This document shows, one piece after another, positions 35,859-44,668 of a DNA stretch of 64,000 bases. A program made the position numbers and the translations under genes. The stretch spans positions 62,001 to 126,000 of the forward strand of contig NZ_JAIOAP010000017.1 in the NCBI RefSeq assembly GCF_021190915.1. The letters run 5' to 3'. The notes under the pieces are model-generated. The model was not told where the DNA came from. It did not search any database and was given only the letters and a program-made list of their open reading frames with translations. Every line of letters starts with the position of its first letter. Within the stretch, counting starts at the first letter, position 1. This stretch comes from Cohnella silvisoli. GTDB taxonomy: Bacteria; Bacillota; Bacilli; Paenibacillales; Paenibacillaceae.

Positions 35859-36965
35859 CTAGTAGTTGACCATCAAGTATGGGGTCTCGATTTCTTTTTT
35901 ATAATAAAGCGATTTCATAACCGCATCCGTTGTGCCCGTCGTAATCAAGGACCGTTCGAGCGGATAAAGAGCTCTTCCCGTATGGATGAACCTTTCCAGT
36001 TCGAGTACGAAGATTGCGCTATGGACATGAGGCTTTTGCCATTGGCAATAAAACTCCGCGCAAAGCGGCTTCTCGGATTCATAAATCTGATATGCCGACA
36101 CGAATTTATTAACTTCTTTGTCCGCGTATAACATGCCCGCCTGCAACCCGTCGGCATAATTCACTTCGATAAATACTGGTCGCTCAAGAGTGTAGGGAAA
36201 ACGGTCCAGGTCGGTTAAGTTGATAAACCCTCCCGCAGCCCGGTAGATGGACTCCCATTCCGGTTGAAGCAAGCGCCGAACGGCATCTTCTCCTTCATAG
36301 GCCATTACGGATTTTACGCCGCTTTCGCCGTATGCCCGCTTTTCCGCAATGGATTGCATCATTTCCATCGTATGATAGACATATCTCTCCACGGCCGAGA
36401 AAATGAATCCGAACATCCGTTTCATTGGCGCTCCCGAAGGGATCGGCAATTGAGCCGGAACCTGATAGCAGAAAGGAATCGAGGAGCTGGACATAAAGGG
36501 AATGCGATGCGTTTTCACTTTCTCGTAAACCCATTCGATATCTTCGCGTACGATGGCAAACCCCTTGTCGGTAAAGATGGGAACGATTTTCCCAGCTTCC
36601 AGCATCACATTTAGACAAATCTCGAAAAACTCTCGTCTCGGATACATGGTTTGCCCGAATTCATTGTTCGGATAATCCCCAAGCTCTCCGATGATGATAA
36701 TTCCGTCCAAATCAAAAGTGTTGCCACCGCATTTCAGCGTTTCTTCAATCGTGTCATACATCGGAACGCCGTATTGCTTCGCCATATCTCGGCTCATGTC
36801 GTTGTCAGGGAACTGATCCACATACATGGCCGCAATCTCCAGCGTCGATTGATAAGGGACTCCGTTAATGGAAAACCCCCGCATCATTTTGCTAATAAAA
36901 ACATCCGCGTGCGAAATGTCCCAATATTCCGTAATAATGACGGCCACTCTTTTTTTTCGATTCAC
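35859..36965 (-). CDS. Uncharacterised conserved protein (Rossmann-like start, family common in planctomycete genomes)
   Basis: A 368-residue cytosolic protein. The GTG at 36965 follows AGGAGG by six bases, so I take it as the start. It opens with strand RVAVIITEYWDISHADVFIS, then MYVDQFPDNDMSRDMAKQYG and DTIEETL, reminiscent of the NAD-binding half of Gfo/Idh/MocA proteins. It continues GIIIIGELGDYPNNEFGQ and PRREFFE, PIFTDKGFA and PFMSSSSIPF. From memory, similar proteins are frequent but unnamed in planctomycetes and some soil bacteria. The conserved acidic/His/Arg residues suggest an enzyme. It sits between the ABC importer and the creatininase-like gene, so a role in degrading the imported compound is inferred. 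Confidence 0.75.
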   Translation of the reverse strand: MNRKKRVAVIITEYWDISHADVFISKMMRGFSINGVPYQSTLEIAAMYVDQFPDNDMSRDMAKQYGVPMYDTIEETLKCGGNTFDLDGIIIIGELGDYPNNEFGQTMYPRREFFEICLNVMLEAGKIVPIFTDKGFAIVREDIEWVYEKVKTHRIPFMSSSSIPFCYQVPAQLPIPSGAPMKRMFGFIFSAVERYVYHTMEMMQSIAEKRAYGESGVKSVMAYEGEDAVRRLLQPEWESIYRAAGGFINLTDLDRFPYTLERPVFIEVNYADGLQAGMLYADKEVNKFVSAYQIYESEKPLCAEFYCQWQKPHVHSAIFVLELERFIHTGRALYPLERSLITTGTTDAVMKSLYYKKEIETPYLMVNY

Positions 36966-37010
36966 GCTGAACCTCCTCATGAATACCGAACGTGACGATA
37001 TCCCGACTGA

Positions 37011-37841
37011 CTAACCTTTAACGGCACCGATCGTAATGCCCCGCACAAAGAAACGCTGAAAACTGACGAACAAAAGAACAACCGGTATCATCGTCCAGAC
37101 CGAACCTGCCAACACAAGTCCGTAATTTACGTTCTGAAGCTGCATGGAAGAAACGCCAACCTGCAGCGTGCGCATCTCGCGGGATTCGGTTGCCAACAAT
37201 GGCCATAGAAAATCGTTCCACTGCGTAATGAAGCTGAATATGGCCACGATGGCCAGCACAGGCTTGCTGAGCGGCAGGATGATTTTCCAGTAAATGAACC
37301 ATTCGGAAGACCCGTCTATTTGGGCGGCGGCAATGAGTTCGTTCGGTATCGATTGCATAAATTGTTTCGTCATAAACACCGCGAACGGCGACACCAGTAC
37401 CGGCAAAATAAGTCCCCAGTAGCTATTCAACAAGCCCATATCCCGTATCAACATAAATAAGGGGATCATAATGACCTGCGTGGACGTCATCATGATGCTC
37501 ATGACGAACCAGAACAGCATTCGCTTACCTGGAAAGTTCTTTTTGGCAAAGGCATATCCAGCCATCGAGCAAATGATCACGTTGCCGAACATTCCGCAGA
37601 TCGCGATAAGAAAGCTGTTAAACGTCCACAGCGAGACGATGCTGTCCGCGAACAGCTTCTCGTAATTTTCCCATGTAAGATGATAGAACGATAAATCGGG
37701 AGGCATCCGGATGACCGAAGTGGCAGGCTTTAACGAATTGATAACCATCCAATAAAAAGGGAGCAGCATGCAGCAGCCAATGATCGTTAATAACGCTGTG
37801 CTGGTAAAGGCATAAATTTTGGCGATACGTATTGAGAACAC
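37011..37841 (-). CDS. Carbohydrate ABC transporter permease (MalG type)
   Basis: A 276-residue membrane protein with six helices and the EAA-type loop ELIAAAQIDGSSEWFIYWKIILPLSKP, split over about residues 180-205, that contacts the ATPase. It belongs to the CUT1 inner-membrane components. No ATPase gene is present in the cluster, so a shared MsmK-like ATPase would be needed. The likely start is the GTG three bases after the preceding stop, but AGGAGG lies directly on it. An ATA three codons later would have ideal spacing, so initiation here is unusual or depends on coupling. Confidence 0.92.
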   Translation of the reverse strand: MFSIRIAKIYAFTSTALLTIIGCCMLLPFYWMVINSLKPATSVIRMPPDLSFYHLTWENYEKLFADSIVSLWTFNSFLIAICGMFGNVIICSMAGYAFAKKNFPGKRMLFWFVMSIMMTSTQVIMIPLFMLIRDMGLLNSYWGLILPVLVSPFAVFMTKQFMQSIPNELIAAAQIDGSSEWFIYWKIILPLSKPVLAIVAIFSFITQWNDFLWPLLATESREMRTLQVGVSSMQLQNVNYGLVLAGSVWTMIPVVLLFVSFQRFFVRGITIGAVKG

Positions 37842-37844
37842 CTC

Positions 37845-38714
37845 CTAATACTCAACATCATTGGACAAATATTTGAATTGAATTACGGCGATAATCATAA
37901 CCAGGATCAGCAGAATGACTGCCTGTGCGGAGGCCACGCCGAAATCGAATTTTTTGAATCCGTTCTCGTAAATCAGAAAGCCGATCGTCGTGGTTGAGCC
38001 GTTCGGACCGCCGCCCGTCATCATATAGATCGGAGCAAATACTTGAAAGGAGCCTACCGTATTTACGATCGCCAAATATAATAAAGCGGGTTTTAATAAG
38101 GGCAGCTTGATGTGAAATGTTTCCTGCAGCCCGTTCGCCCCATCGATTGTTGCGGCTTCCTGATAATCCTTGGGTATTCCGCCTAACGCTGCGACCAATA
38201 TGAGGATTGACGGCCCTTGCGACACGGCCAGCGTCATCATAATAATCGAATAAAGCGCGATATTGGGGTCACCTAACCACAGTACAGGCTCTAGTCCTAT
38301 CTGCTCGAGCAAGTAATTAAGCAAACCAAAGGACGGATTGTACAGCCAGCCCCATAGGACGGATATGATGACGATTGGAGCAACGCTCGGCAAGTAGTAG
38401 GCCGCTTTAAAGAACGATTGCAGCTTACCGGCGATCGGATCCATGAGAAAAGCGATGATCAATGAAATTACGATGCCGAAGAACACGGTAAATACGGTAT
38501 AAACTACGGTCGTCCGAAGGCTATCCCAGAACACGGAATCATGGAAAATCTTCGCATAATTGCTGAAACCAACCCATTTAGCGCCGTCAAAACTCCATCT
38601 CTGGAAGCTTAACTTCAATCCGCTTAGAATCGGCACGAACATAAAGAGAATAAACAGCGATAAAGCAGGCAACAAAAACAAATACGCGGGAAGATATATT
38701 CGAAAGCTCTTCAT
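37845..38714 (-). CDS. Carbohydrate ABC transporter permease (MalF/UgpA type)
   Basis: A 289-residue permease with six membrane helices and the EAA loop DYQEAATIDGANGLQETFHI followed by KLPLLKPALL. The ATG at 38714 has AGGAGG seven bases upstream (CAGGAGGTGTTACG). A longer frame to 38765 would include a hairpin and is rejected. It pairs with the MalG-type permease directly downstream and the solute-binding protein upstream. Confidence 0.93.
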   Translation of the reverse strand: MKSFRIYLPAYLFLLPALSLFILFMFVPILSGLKLSFQRWSFDGAKWVGFSNYAKIFHDSVFWDSLRTTVVYTVFTVFFGIVISLIIAFLMDPIAGKLQSFFKAAYYLPSVAPIVIISVLWGWLYNPSFGLLNYLLEQIGLEPVLWLGDPNIALYSIIMMTLAVSQGPSILILVAALGGIPKDYQEAATIDGANGLQETFHIKLPLLKPALLYLAIVNTVGSFQVFAPIYMMTGGGPNGSTTTIGFLIYENGFKKFDFGVASAQAVILLILVMIIAVIQFKYLSNDVEY

Positions 38715-38746
38715 CGTAACACCTCCTGAGTGCAACGGTAACCATT

Positions 38747-38782
38747 CAGGCAGTTGACTGTGCAATATCCGTCAACTGCCTG
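38747..38782 (-). terminator. Hairpin between solute-binding protein and permease genes
   Basis: CAGGCAGTTGAC and GTCAACTGCCTG form a perfect 12-bp stem, 15 bases after the binding-protein stop. There is no T-run. It probably protects the binding-protein message from 3' decay or partly stops transcription, which would account for more binding protein than permease. Confidence 0.7.
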
Positions 38783-38797
38783 ATTGTCGCCTGCCGG

Positions 38798-40174
38798 TTA
38801 CTTCAGCTTGTCGGTTAGTAATTTATCCAAACGGTTTAAGCTGTCATCTACCGTACTTATACCCGTCAAGATCGCTTGAAGCTGTTTCTCCCAATCGGAA
38901 ACGGCCACGAGACCGAAAGCACGTGAAAATTGGGAATTGCCGTATTTGGATAGTTCGTTGAAATAAGCCATGTTGGCATCGTCCCCGTAAAGATTGCCGC
39001 TAGAGTTTCTAGCCGGGAAAGAACCGGTTGCTTTCACGATTTTGGAGTGCTCGGTATCCGTAATGAAGCGAGCAAATTCCATAACCATTTTTTTCTTTTC
39101 CTCGTCTTTTTGTTTGAATACGATAAACCCGCCTACGTTGTTCCATGCCGCCGTCGGTTGATCCTTGCCGTGCGGAGGGGCTACGAAGGCAACTTCGAAC
39201 GGTTTTGGCGACTTAGCGACGGAATCCAAAATATCAGTACCGCCAGGATACATAGCAACCTGCTGATTCAAGAACATTTCGCTGGCATTCGTAACGCTGA
39301 GTCCTGCGGATCCAGGAGAAGCCACTTTGTACTTAATGGCTAGGTCGGCCATGAATTGAATCCCTTCTTTGAATTTGGGATCCGTGATCGTCGATTTGTC
39401 AAAAGAATCATTGACAAGGTTGCCGCCATTGCCTACGCCATACAGGTACATAAAGAAAGGTCCGTCTTTCCCCCAAATCGAGGTGCCGAATACGTCCGGC
39501 TTGGAGCCGCCGCTCCTGCTGAAGGTGGTCGCTTGCGCTGCTTTCAAATACTCATCATAAGTCCAGTCACGCAGAGGACGATTCAGAGGCAGCAAGTCCA
39601 CGGCGTTCTTTTCCTTGAAAAGGTCCAAATTGATGGCGACTCCGGATACAAGCTTTAACCAAGGCCACAAATAATTTTTGTCTCCATATTTCATTGCGCC
39701 TTTAACGGAATCGGAGTAATCATCCCAATCCTCGGGTTTCAAATAATCGTCAATCGGTTCCAGCGCGCCCATCTTACCGTATTTCGTGACCGCTCCGAAA
39801 TTATTGATCGTATACACCAGATCTGGCGGAGAACCGGCAGCGACTGCCACATCCAACTTCTCCGTTCCCCCTGCCCAATCCAATATTTCAACTGAAACAT
39901 TGGCATTCGGATGTTGTTCTTTAAATTGCCGCGCGTACTCCTTGGCAAAATCGTCGGGATTACCGGTTCCCTCGCCATTTTTCCCCATGATCATCGGATA
40001 AATCCACAATTTAATCGGTATTTCCTTGTCGGAAGCGGATGCAGATGGAGCCGTTGTGCCAGTTGCCGTGGAGGCAGGGGAGCTTTCCTGTACGTTTTCC
40101 TTTTTCGAGCATCCTGCCATGATTACGACACTGCCAATTACTAGAGCTAACATGAACATTCCCAATTTACGCAT
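38798..40174 (-). CDS. Extracellular solute-binding lipoprotein (sugar type)
   Basis: A 458-residue family-1 solute-binding protein. The signal peptide MRKLGMFMLALVIGSVVIM leads to the lipobox AGC, followed by a Ser/Ala/Thr-rich linker. The lobe pattern is typical: IKLWIYPM, VEILDWAGGTEKLDVAVAAG, PDLVYTINN, NVGGFIVFKQKDEEKKKMVM and SFPARNSSG. It would deliver an oligosaccharide or related polar solute to the two permeases. An AAAGGGG site precedes the ATG by nine bases. Confidence 0.95.
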   Translation of the reverse strand: MRKLGMFMLALVIGSVVIMAGCSKKENVQESSPASTATGTTAPSASASDKEIPIKLWIYPMIMGKNGEGTGNPDDFAKEYARQFKEQHPNANVSVEILDWAGGTEKLDVAVAAGSPPDLVYTINNFGAVTKYGKMGALEPIDDYLKPEDWDDYSDSVKGAMKYGDKNYLWPWLKLVSGVAINLDLFKEKNAVDLLPLNRPLRDWTYDEYLKAAQATTFSRSGGSKPDVFGTSIWGKDGPFFMYLYGVGNGGNLVNDSFDKSTITDPKFKEGIQFMADLAIKYKVASPGSAGLSVTNASEMFLNQQVAMYPGGTDILDSVAKSPKPFEVAFVAPPHGKDQPTAAWNNVGGFIVFKQKDEEKKKMVMEFARFITDTEHSKIVKATGSFPARNSSGNLYGDDANMAYFNELSKYGNSQFSRAFGLVAVSDWEKQLQAILTGISTVDDSLNRLDKLLTDKLK

Positions 40175-40277
40175 GCTTGTTTACCCCTTTCGCATAGTTA
40201 TCGAAATGATTCCAAACAACCCTTGCTGTACTCTTCTCACCTCCTTAGTATAGTAAAATGTAAACCCGATCTTTGTC

Positions 40278-41096
40278 TTATCCGGACATCCTTACCATGG
40301 AGAGCAATCGTTCTGCATTGCCGCAGCATAACAATCGTCGATCTGACTCGCTGATGTTTGCCGCGGATAGTTGCAATATCGTTGCTTCTGCCGTTTGAAT
40401 CGGAGTGCATGAACCGAAGGCATATTGCGAAGCCTGTCCTTTCTGGCAAAGTTGAGAAATAACCGCCAACGGACCGTTTACATGCCAGAGATCGTATAAT
40501 ACATGGTCGATACTTTGGTCGGCATGCAAGTAACGTGAAATTTCATCCTTTTCGTTGCTATTGACTCCACTGATGATCAAGGGGTTGTCCCCTGCCGCTG
40601 AAATCATAGAGGCCAGCGAATGTACAGGAACAGCTTCCGTATAAAACCGATGGTGTTGAAGACGCTCGTCCTGCAATCTGGCACAGACATGCAGCGGCAG
40701 ACGATACGGTTCGATGATTTCGATCAATCGGTTAACCGCAGGATGATCCAATTTGTATTGATGATAGCCAGGAATGAGTCGAATTCCCCTAACTCCCGAA
40801 TCAATCGCCCATTGTAATTCCTGCAGCCACCCTTCATCAGTCGGATTAATAATCGCAAATGGCCACAATCGATTATCTTGAGAACAAGCCTTGAATAAGG
40901 CTTCATTGCCTGAACGGGTATCATATCCAAACACCGATGCAATGTGACTAATACATACCCCCTTAAGTTGATACCTGTCGGCCATTCGAGACAAATCCTT
41001 TTGCTCGGCGCTGGCTTGCAGACGATTCGGCCAACTCCCGATGAACGCGGTTACATCAATGGCATGTTCATCAATAAACGGTTTTAACAAGTCCAC
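40278..41096 (-). CDS. Amidohydrolase-like protein lacking canonical metal ligands
   Basis: A 272-residue TIM-barrel protein related to the amidohydrolase_2 group: IDVTAFIGSWPNRLQ at the start, WPFAIINPTDEGWLQELQWA, GVRGIRLIPGYHQY, YRLPLHVCARL, and FGSCTPIQ near the end. The N-terminal HxH is replaced by Thr-Ala-Phe, the usual HxGG helix reads ISGVNSNE, and the terminal GSD is GSC. The GTG start at 41096, with GAGGTG ten bases before, overlaps the intact paralogue by 26 bases. It may be a non-catalytic partner or use a different chemistry. Confidence 0.8.
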   Translation of the reverse strand: MDLLKPFIDEHAIDVTAFIGSWPNRLQASAEQKDLSRMADRYQLKGVCISHIASVFGYDTRSGNEALFKACSQDNRLWPFAIINPTDEGWLQELQWAIDSGVRGIRLIPGYHQYKLDHPAVNRLIEIIEPYRLPLHVCARLQDERLQHHRFYTEAVPVHSLASMISAAGDNPLIISGVNSNEKDEISRYLHADQSIDHVLYDLWHVNGPLAVISQLCQKGQASQYAFGSCTPIQTAEATILQLSAANISESDRRLLCCGNAERLLSMVRMSG

Positions 41097-41841
41097 GATT
41101 TTGTTTCACCTCATCGATCAGAAATTTCATGTTCTCATATGTGACAAGCCTGAAATCGGTTTCTGACAAATTTGCGCCTACAATTTTTCCCAAATTGCTC
41201 GCCATACAGGCAAAAGGCAAATCCGAACCGAAAATAATCCTCTTTGCTCCCAGGCGTTTTACCGCATAACCCACTTCGGAACCTCCGATCGGTGTGCCCG
41301 AAGTGTCTGCGTACACATTTTCGTAAGGCTCGATGATGTTAATAGCGGATTCCATCTGTCCGCCCAGATGGGCCATGATGATTCTCGCTTCCGGATACCT
41401 GGCTGCCAAGTCCGCAACATGGTGCGCGGTAGACTCATAGGGGAACTGGCTGATCGTCTTTTTCCAAGCATGAACGAGAATCGGAGCTTTATATTGGATC
41501 GCTTGCTCCACATAAGGAAAAACCAACGGATCGTTGCATAACGTAGCAATCCAGAGTTTCAGCCCGATGAAGCCTTGCTCCTCCACTCTCCTCCGAAAGT
41601 CCATTAAAGATTTGTGACCGTGCCTTGGATTTACGTAACAATAACCTTCCACTTGTCCGGGATGGTTACGAATCGCTTTCGCCATGTCATCGTTGGCTTG
41701 AATCGTTTCCTCGTAAGTAGGTTGCGGCGTATAATTCAGCAAGGAGCTTCCCACGAACAAAGTAATGCCCAATCTGCTGCCTTCCGACAAAGTCTCCGGA
41801 TGAAGGTCGGAACCGTATAAGTGAATGTGTGCGTCTATCAT
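41071..41841 (-). CDS. Amidohydrolase (intact metal site)
   Basis: A 256-residue TIM-barrel hydrolase. MIDAHIHLYG gives the HxH pair at residues 5 and 7, PILVHAWKK and IIMAHLGGQM the additional His ligands, and IIFGSDLPFA the Asp. Relatives of this length include uronate- or lactone-processing and decarboxylating enzymes. The ATG overlaps the stop of the aminotransferase gene by four bases, and its 3' end overlaps the ligand-less paralogue. The tandem suggests a functional pair. Confidence 0.92.
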   Translation of the reverse strand: MIDAHIHLYGSDLHPETLSEGSRLGITLFVGSSLLNYTPQPTYEETIQANDDMAKAIRNHPGQVEGYCYVNPRHGHKSLMDFRRRVEEQGFIGLKLWIATLCNDPLVFPYVEQAIQYKAPILVHAWKKTISQFPYESTAHHVADLAARYPEARIIMAHLGGQMESAINIIEPYENVYADTSGTPIGGSEVGYAVKRLGAKRIIFGSDLPFACMASNLGKIVGANLSETDFRLVTYENMKFLIDEVKQNRGLVKTVY

Positions 41842-43082
41842 CTCAAATTCCTCTCTCTTTTAACCCATTGACAAGCCTTTTCCAGCCGTTCGACCGTTTC
41901 ATCGAGATCCGTCTCCTGATGGCTGAAGTTGATATAAGAGGTGTTGTATAAGGAAACTCCGTGTCGAAATGCCGACCTGAATATAAGCTCTTTCAATCGC
42001 GGCTCCGCTCCGGGCAAAACGACAAATGCGGGACATGGCGCAAAACCCTCAACCCTTATATCGATGTCGTATAGCTTAAACAAATGATTGATCCGTCCCC
42101 ATAGATTTGCGCCGCCTGACCATAAATGATCGACAACGTTTTGCTGCACATACGTTTGTATGCAGGCCTTGGCTGCCGCCAGCGAGAGCGTTTCACCGCC
42201 AAAAGTGGAGGAAATAATCGCGCCGCCGCCTTTATCGCCAATCGCCATGATTTCCTTTTTGCCTACATAAGCCGAAAGCGGCATTCCGTTCGCAATCCCT
42301 TTACCAAATACGGCCAAATCGGGCTTAACATCGAAATATTGCTGAATACCGCCGATTGCTATGCGAAAGCCCGTTACGATTTCATCAAAAATCAACACGC
42401 TGCCGTTTCGGGTTGCGATCGAACGCAATTGAGGATAAAAGTGTTTGCCGGCGGACATGTCGGCGTAGTCGGCTGCTACGACGATGGCTGCAATTTGATC
42501 CGGGAATCGTTTGAATAACGACTCGACACTCTCCAGATCGTTCCATTTCACCGCATGGTGCAGAGCGCTGATCGCGGCCGGAACGCCTTGCAGCGAAGCT
42601 TGCGATTGGCCTGGAAGAGAATGACCCTCAACGGACAAGCTGTTCAACCATCCGTTGTAACCAATTTGTATGACGTGCTCCCGTTTCGTGTAGGCGCGCG
42701 CTAATCGAATCGTTGCTGCAAGCGCTTCCCCGCCGGTTTTCAAAAATCGTGCTTGATCCGCGCACGGGATGAGTTGACACAGCATTTCCGCGACTTCGCC
42801 TTCGAGCGGATGAGGATGTCCGAATACAATCCCTTGAAGAAGTTGTTCGCGAATCGCTTCGTCCACTTGCGGAAATTGATAGCCTAATGTAATAGGACCT
42901 AAACCGTTACGATAATCGATATACTCGTTGCCATCGGCATCCCATACCCTGCAGCCCTTCCCTTTAACGATGACACCCGGCTCTTCGGGTGCAAAGACAG
43001 GCGCTTTTGAACATGTGCTCGAGCCCCATGGAATGTATTGTTCCATTCTTTTCGTCCAAGCGCGTGTTTGTTCGCTTCTCAA
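41838..43082 (-). CDS. Class III aminotransferase, glutamate-1-semialdehyde aminomutase-like
   Basis: A 414-residue PLP enzyme. WDADGNEYIDYRNGLGPITLGY is the usual start, split about residues 45-66. EALAATIRLARAYTKREHVIQ, the cofactor Asp in LIFDEIVTGFR, and the Schiff-base Lys in DLAVFGKGIANGMP follow. I take the TTG at 43082 as start, since AGGAGGG lies seven bases upstream. A longer frame to 43211 runs through the promoter. It heads the catabolic operon. Glutamate-1-semialdehyde aminomutase for tetrapyrroles is normally elsewhere, so this is more likely a paralogue acting on an amino sugar or amino acid. Confidence 0.92.
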   Translation of the reverse strand: MRSEQTRAWTKRMEQYIPWGSSTCSKAPVFAPEEPGVIVKGKGCRVWDADGNEYIDYRNGLGPITLGYQFPQVDEAIREQLLQGIVFGHPHPLEGEVAEMLCQLIPCADQARFLKTGGEALAATIRLARAYTKREHVIQIGYNGWLNSLSVEGHSLPGQSQASLQGVPAAISALHHAVKWNDLESVESLFKRFPDQIAAIVVAADYADMSAGKHFYPQLRSIATRNGSVLIFDEIVTGFRIAIGGIQQYFDVKPDLAVFGKGIANGMPLSAYVGKKEIMAIGDKGGGAIISSTFGGETLSLAAAKACIQTYVQQNVVDHLWSGGANLWGRINHLFKLYDIDIRVEGFAPCPAFVVLPGAEPRLKELIFRSAFRHGVSLYNTSYINFSHQETDLDETVERLEKACQWVKRERNLR

Positions 43083-43122
43083 ATGCTTCCCTCCTAAATC
43101 ATGACAAGCCCACTTTTCGAGA

Positions 43123-43178
43123 ATGATAAAATGGTGTATAATGGGAGTACAAATCAGTACCTGTACCGTACCTATACC
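43123..43178 (-). promoter_or_regulatory. Promoter and operator of the catabolic operon
   Basis: On the minus strand TTGTAC (43147-43152) and TATCAT (43123-43128) are spaced 18 bases and fit a sigma-A promoter. Directly upstream the plus strand carries GTACC at 43157, 43163 and 43168 and ATACC at 43174, a run of four spaced by 5-6 bases. This is a plausible binding site for the divergent GntR regulator. Confidence 0.55.
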
Positions 43179-43269
43179 GTGATAATAAAATGATCTCTCC
43201 GATCTTGTCAATCTTTATCTTTAAAATCATGTCAGCGTAACTACCATATTCACGCTAGAAGGGAAATTT

Positions 43270-44652
43270 ATGCAGCGCGAAAACGAATTTTTATACATGA
43301 AGCTATACAATACGTTAAAAGAACAAATTCTCACCGGCGCATTGAAACCCGGTCATTTCCTATTGCCGGAACATGAATTATGCAAGCATTATAAACTCAG
43401 CCGCAATTCCGTCCGCAAAGCATTGGAAGAGCTTCAAAAAGACGGTTTCGTCGTGAAACGCGTCGGACTCGGTACAATGGTATCTCTGGAATTGGAAATA
43501 CCCGAGCCTGACCAGAAGGTTCTGCATATATTGGCGCCATCGCCGGCTACCTTTGCCGATGAAGGTTTGCCTATTATCTTAAAAGCTTTTCAGCAACGTT
43601 ATCCTGATGTAGAGGTAAGACTCCTGCACCTGCCTTCCGATCGGTATGCGGAGTCTTTGCGTTTGAGCGGCGAAATGGGGATCAATCCGGATCTTGTGCT
43701 CATTTCGGATGTGCATTATAGCGAGATGAAAAACGCGGCGGCGTTTCAAAATCTAAAAGCGGAGCTGTCCGAGGAACTGCAAGGCATTTATCCAAAGCTT
43801 ATTCACCCCTTTCTGTTAGATCATGAAATTATTGCGGTACCCATTACTTTTACGCCCGTGTTCCTTGCCTATAATGCCAAACTGTTCGAGAAGGCGAATA
43901 TTAGCGAACCAAGCCCGGACTGGAACTATGAGGATTTTGTTCATGCAGCAGGCAAACTGACCATTGAATCGGATGATGTGATTGAACAATTCGGTTTTTC
44001 CATGCATCCGACCATCTATCGCTGGCCTGTATTTTTGCTGCAAAATGGGCTTACCCCGAAGACGAAACGCAATACGAGCGAAATCGTTCACCAATCGCTG
44101 TCTATGCTCCAGAAGCTACTCTTTCGTCAACGAGTGGCGACCACTTACCTTGACTTATCCAGAAAAGGAAATCCGTTTATTAGGGAAATGTCTGCGATGA
44201 CTCTAACAACCACGTTCGAGATGGCATCTTGGAAGGAGGAAGATATTCCGTTCGAACCGCGGTTTGCATCTCTTCCGTTCGGGGATCATCAAGCCACGTT
44301 GCTTCAAGCGAATGCTCTGATGATTCCATCCAGCAGCATTCATGCGGATCTCGCTCTTGCTTTCGTGCAAACCGCGCTTGATCCTGACGTACAGAAAGAT
44401 TTTTGTATAAATAAACCTTTTCTTTCCGTATTTGAAGGTGTAAATACTGCCGTCAGCGACAACAAAAAGCTGCATAGTCTTAATATTGAAAGGAATCTTC
44501 TCGATAACAACTACTTTTTACATGAGCTTTTTACCGAAACGATGATTGAGGAATTCATGTCTGAAATGCATTTGTTTTGGCTTGGATTAGAGTCTTCTTC
44601 TCTACTTTCCAAGAAATTTGAGAATATCATGAATCTAGAAGAAGAAAATTAA
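43270..44652 (+). CDS. GntR regulator fused to a solute-binding-protein-like sensor
   Basis: A 460-residue protein. The first 75 residues form a GntR winged helix (LKEQILTGALKPGHFLLPEH, LCKHYKLSRNSVRKALEELQ, GFVVKRVGLGTMVS). The rest resembles a family-1 solute-binding protein: VLHILAPSPATFADEG, LPIILKAFQQRYPDVEVRLL, NPDLVLISDVHY, AVPITFTPVFLAYNAKLFEKA. It has no signal peptide, so the binding lobe works in the cytosol as an effector domain. It is divergent from the cluster that encodes a matching ABC importer, and probably controls it. The start is ATG with AAGGG close upstream. A bidirectional terminator follows. Confidence 0.92.
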   Translation: MQRENEFLYMKLYNTLKEQILTGALKPGHFLLPEHELCKHYKLSRNSVRKALEELQKDGFVVKRVGLGTMVSLELEIPEPDQKVLHILAPSPATFADEGLPIILKAFQQRYPDVEVRLLHLPSDRYAESLRLSGEMGINPDLVLISDVHYSEMKNAAAFQNLKAELSEELQGIYPKLIHPFLLDHEIIAVPITFTPVFLAYNAKLFEKANISEPSPDWNYEDFVHAAGKLTIESDDVIEQFGFSMHPTIYRWPVFLLQNGLTPKTKRNTSEIVHQSLSMLQKLLFRQRVATTYLDLSRKGNPFIREMSAMTLTTTFEMASWKEEDIPFEPRFASLPFGDHQATLLQANALMIPSSSIHADLALAFVQTALDPDVQKDFCINKPFLSVFEGVNTAVSDNKKLHSLNIERNLLDNNYFLHELFTETMIEEFMSEMHLFWLGLESSSLLSKKFENIMNLEEEN

Positions 44653-44668
44653 GCCGTACTACCGAAAA

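Noticed and set aside
38714..38765. Longer N-terminus for the MalF-type permease
   Set aside because: It would be encoded by the intercistronic hairpin and has no ribosome binding site. The ATG at 38714 has AGGAGG at the right distance.
43082..43211. 43 extra N-terminal residues on the class III aminotransferase
   Set aside because: They cross the promoter and operator. A TTG with AGGAGGG at seven bases gives the normal family start.
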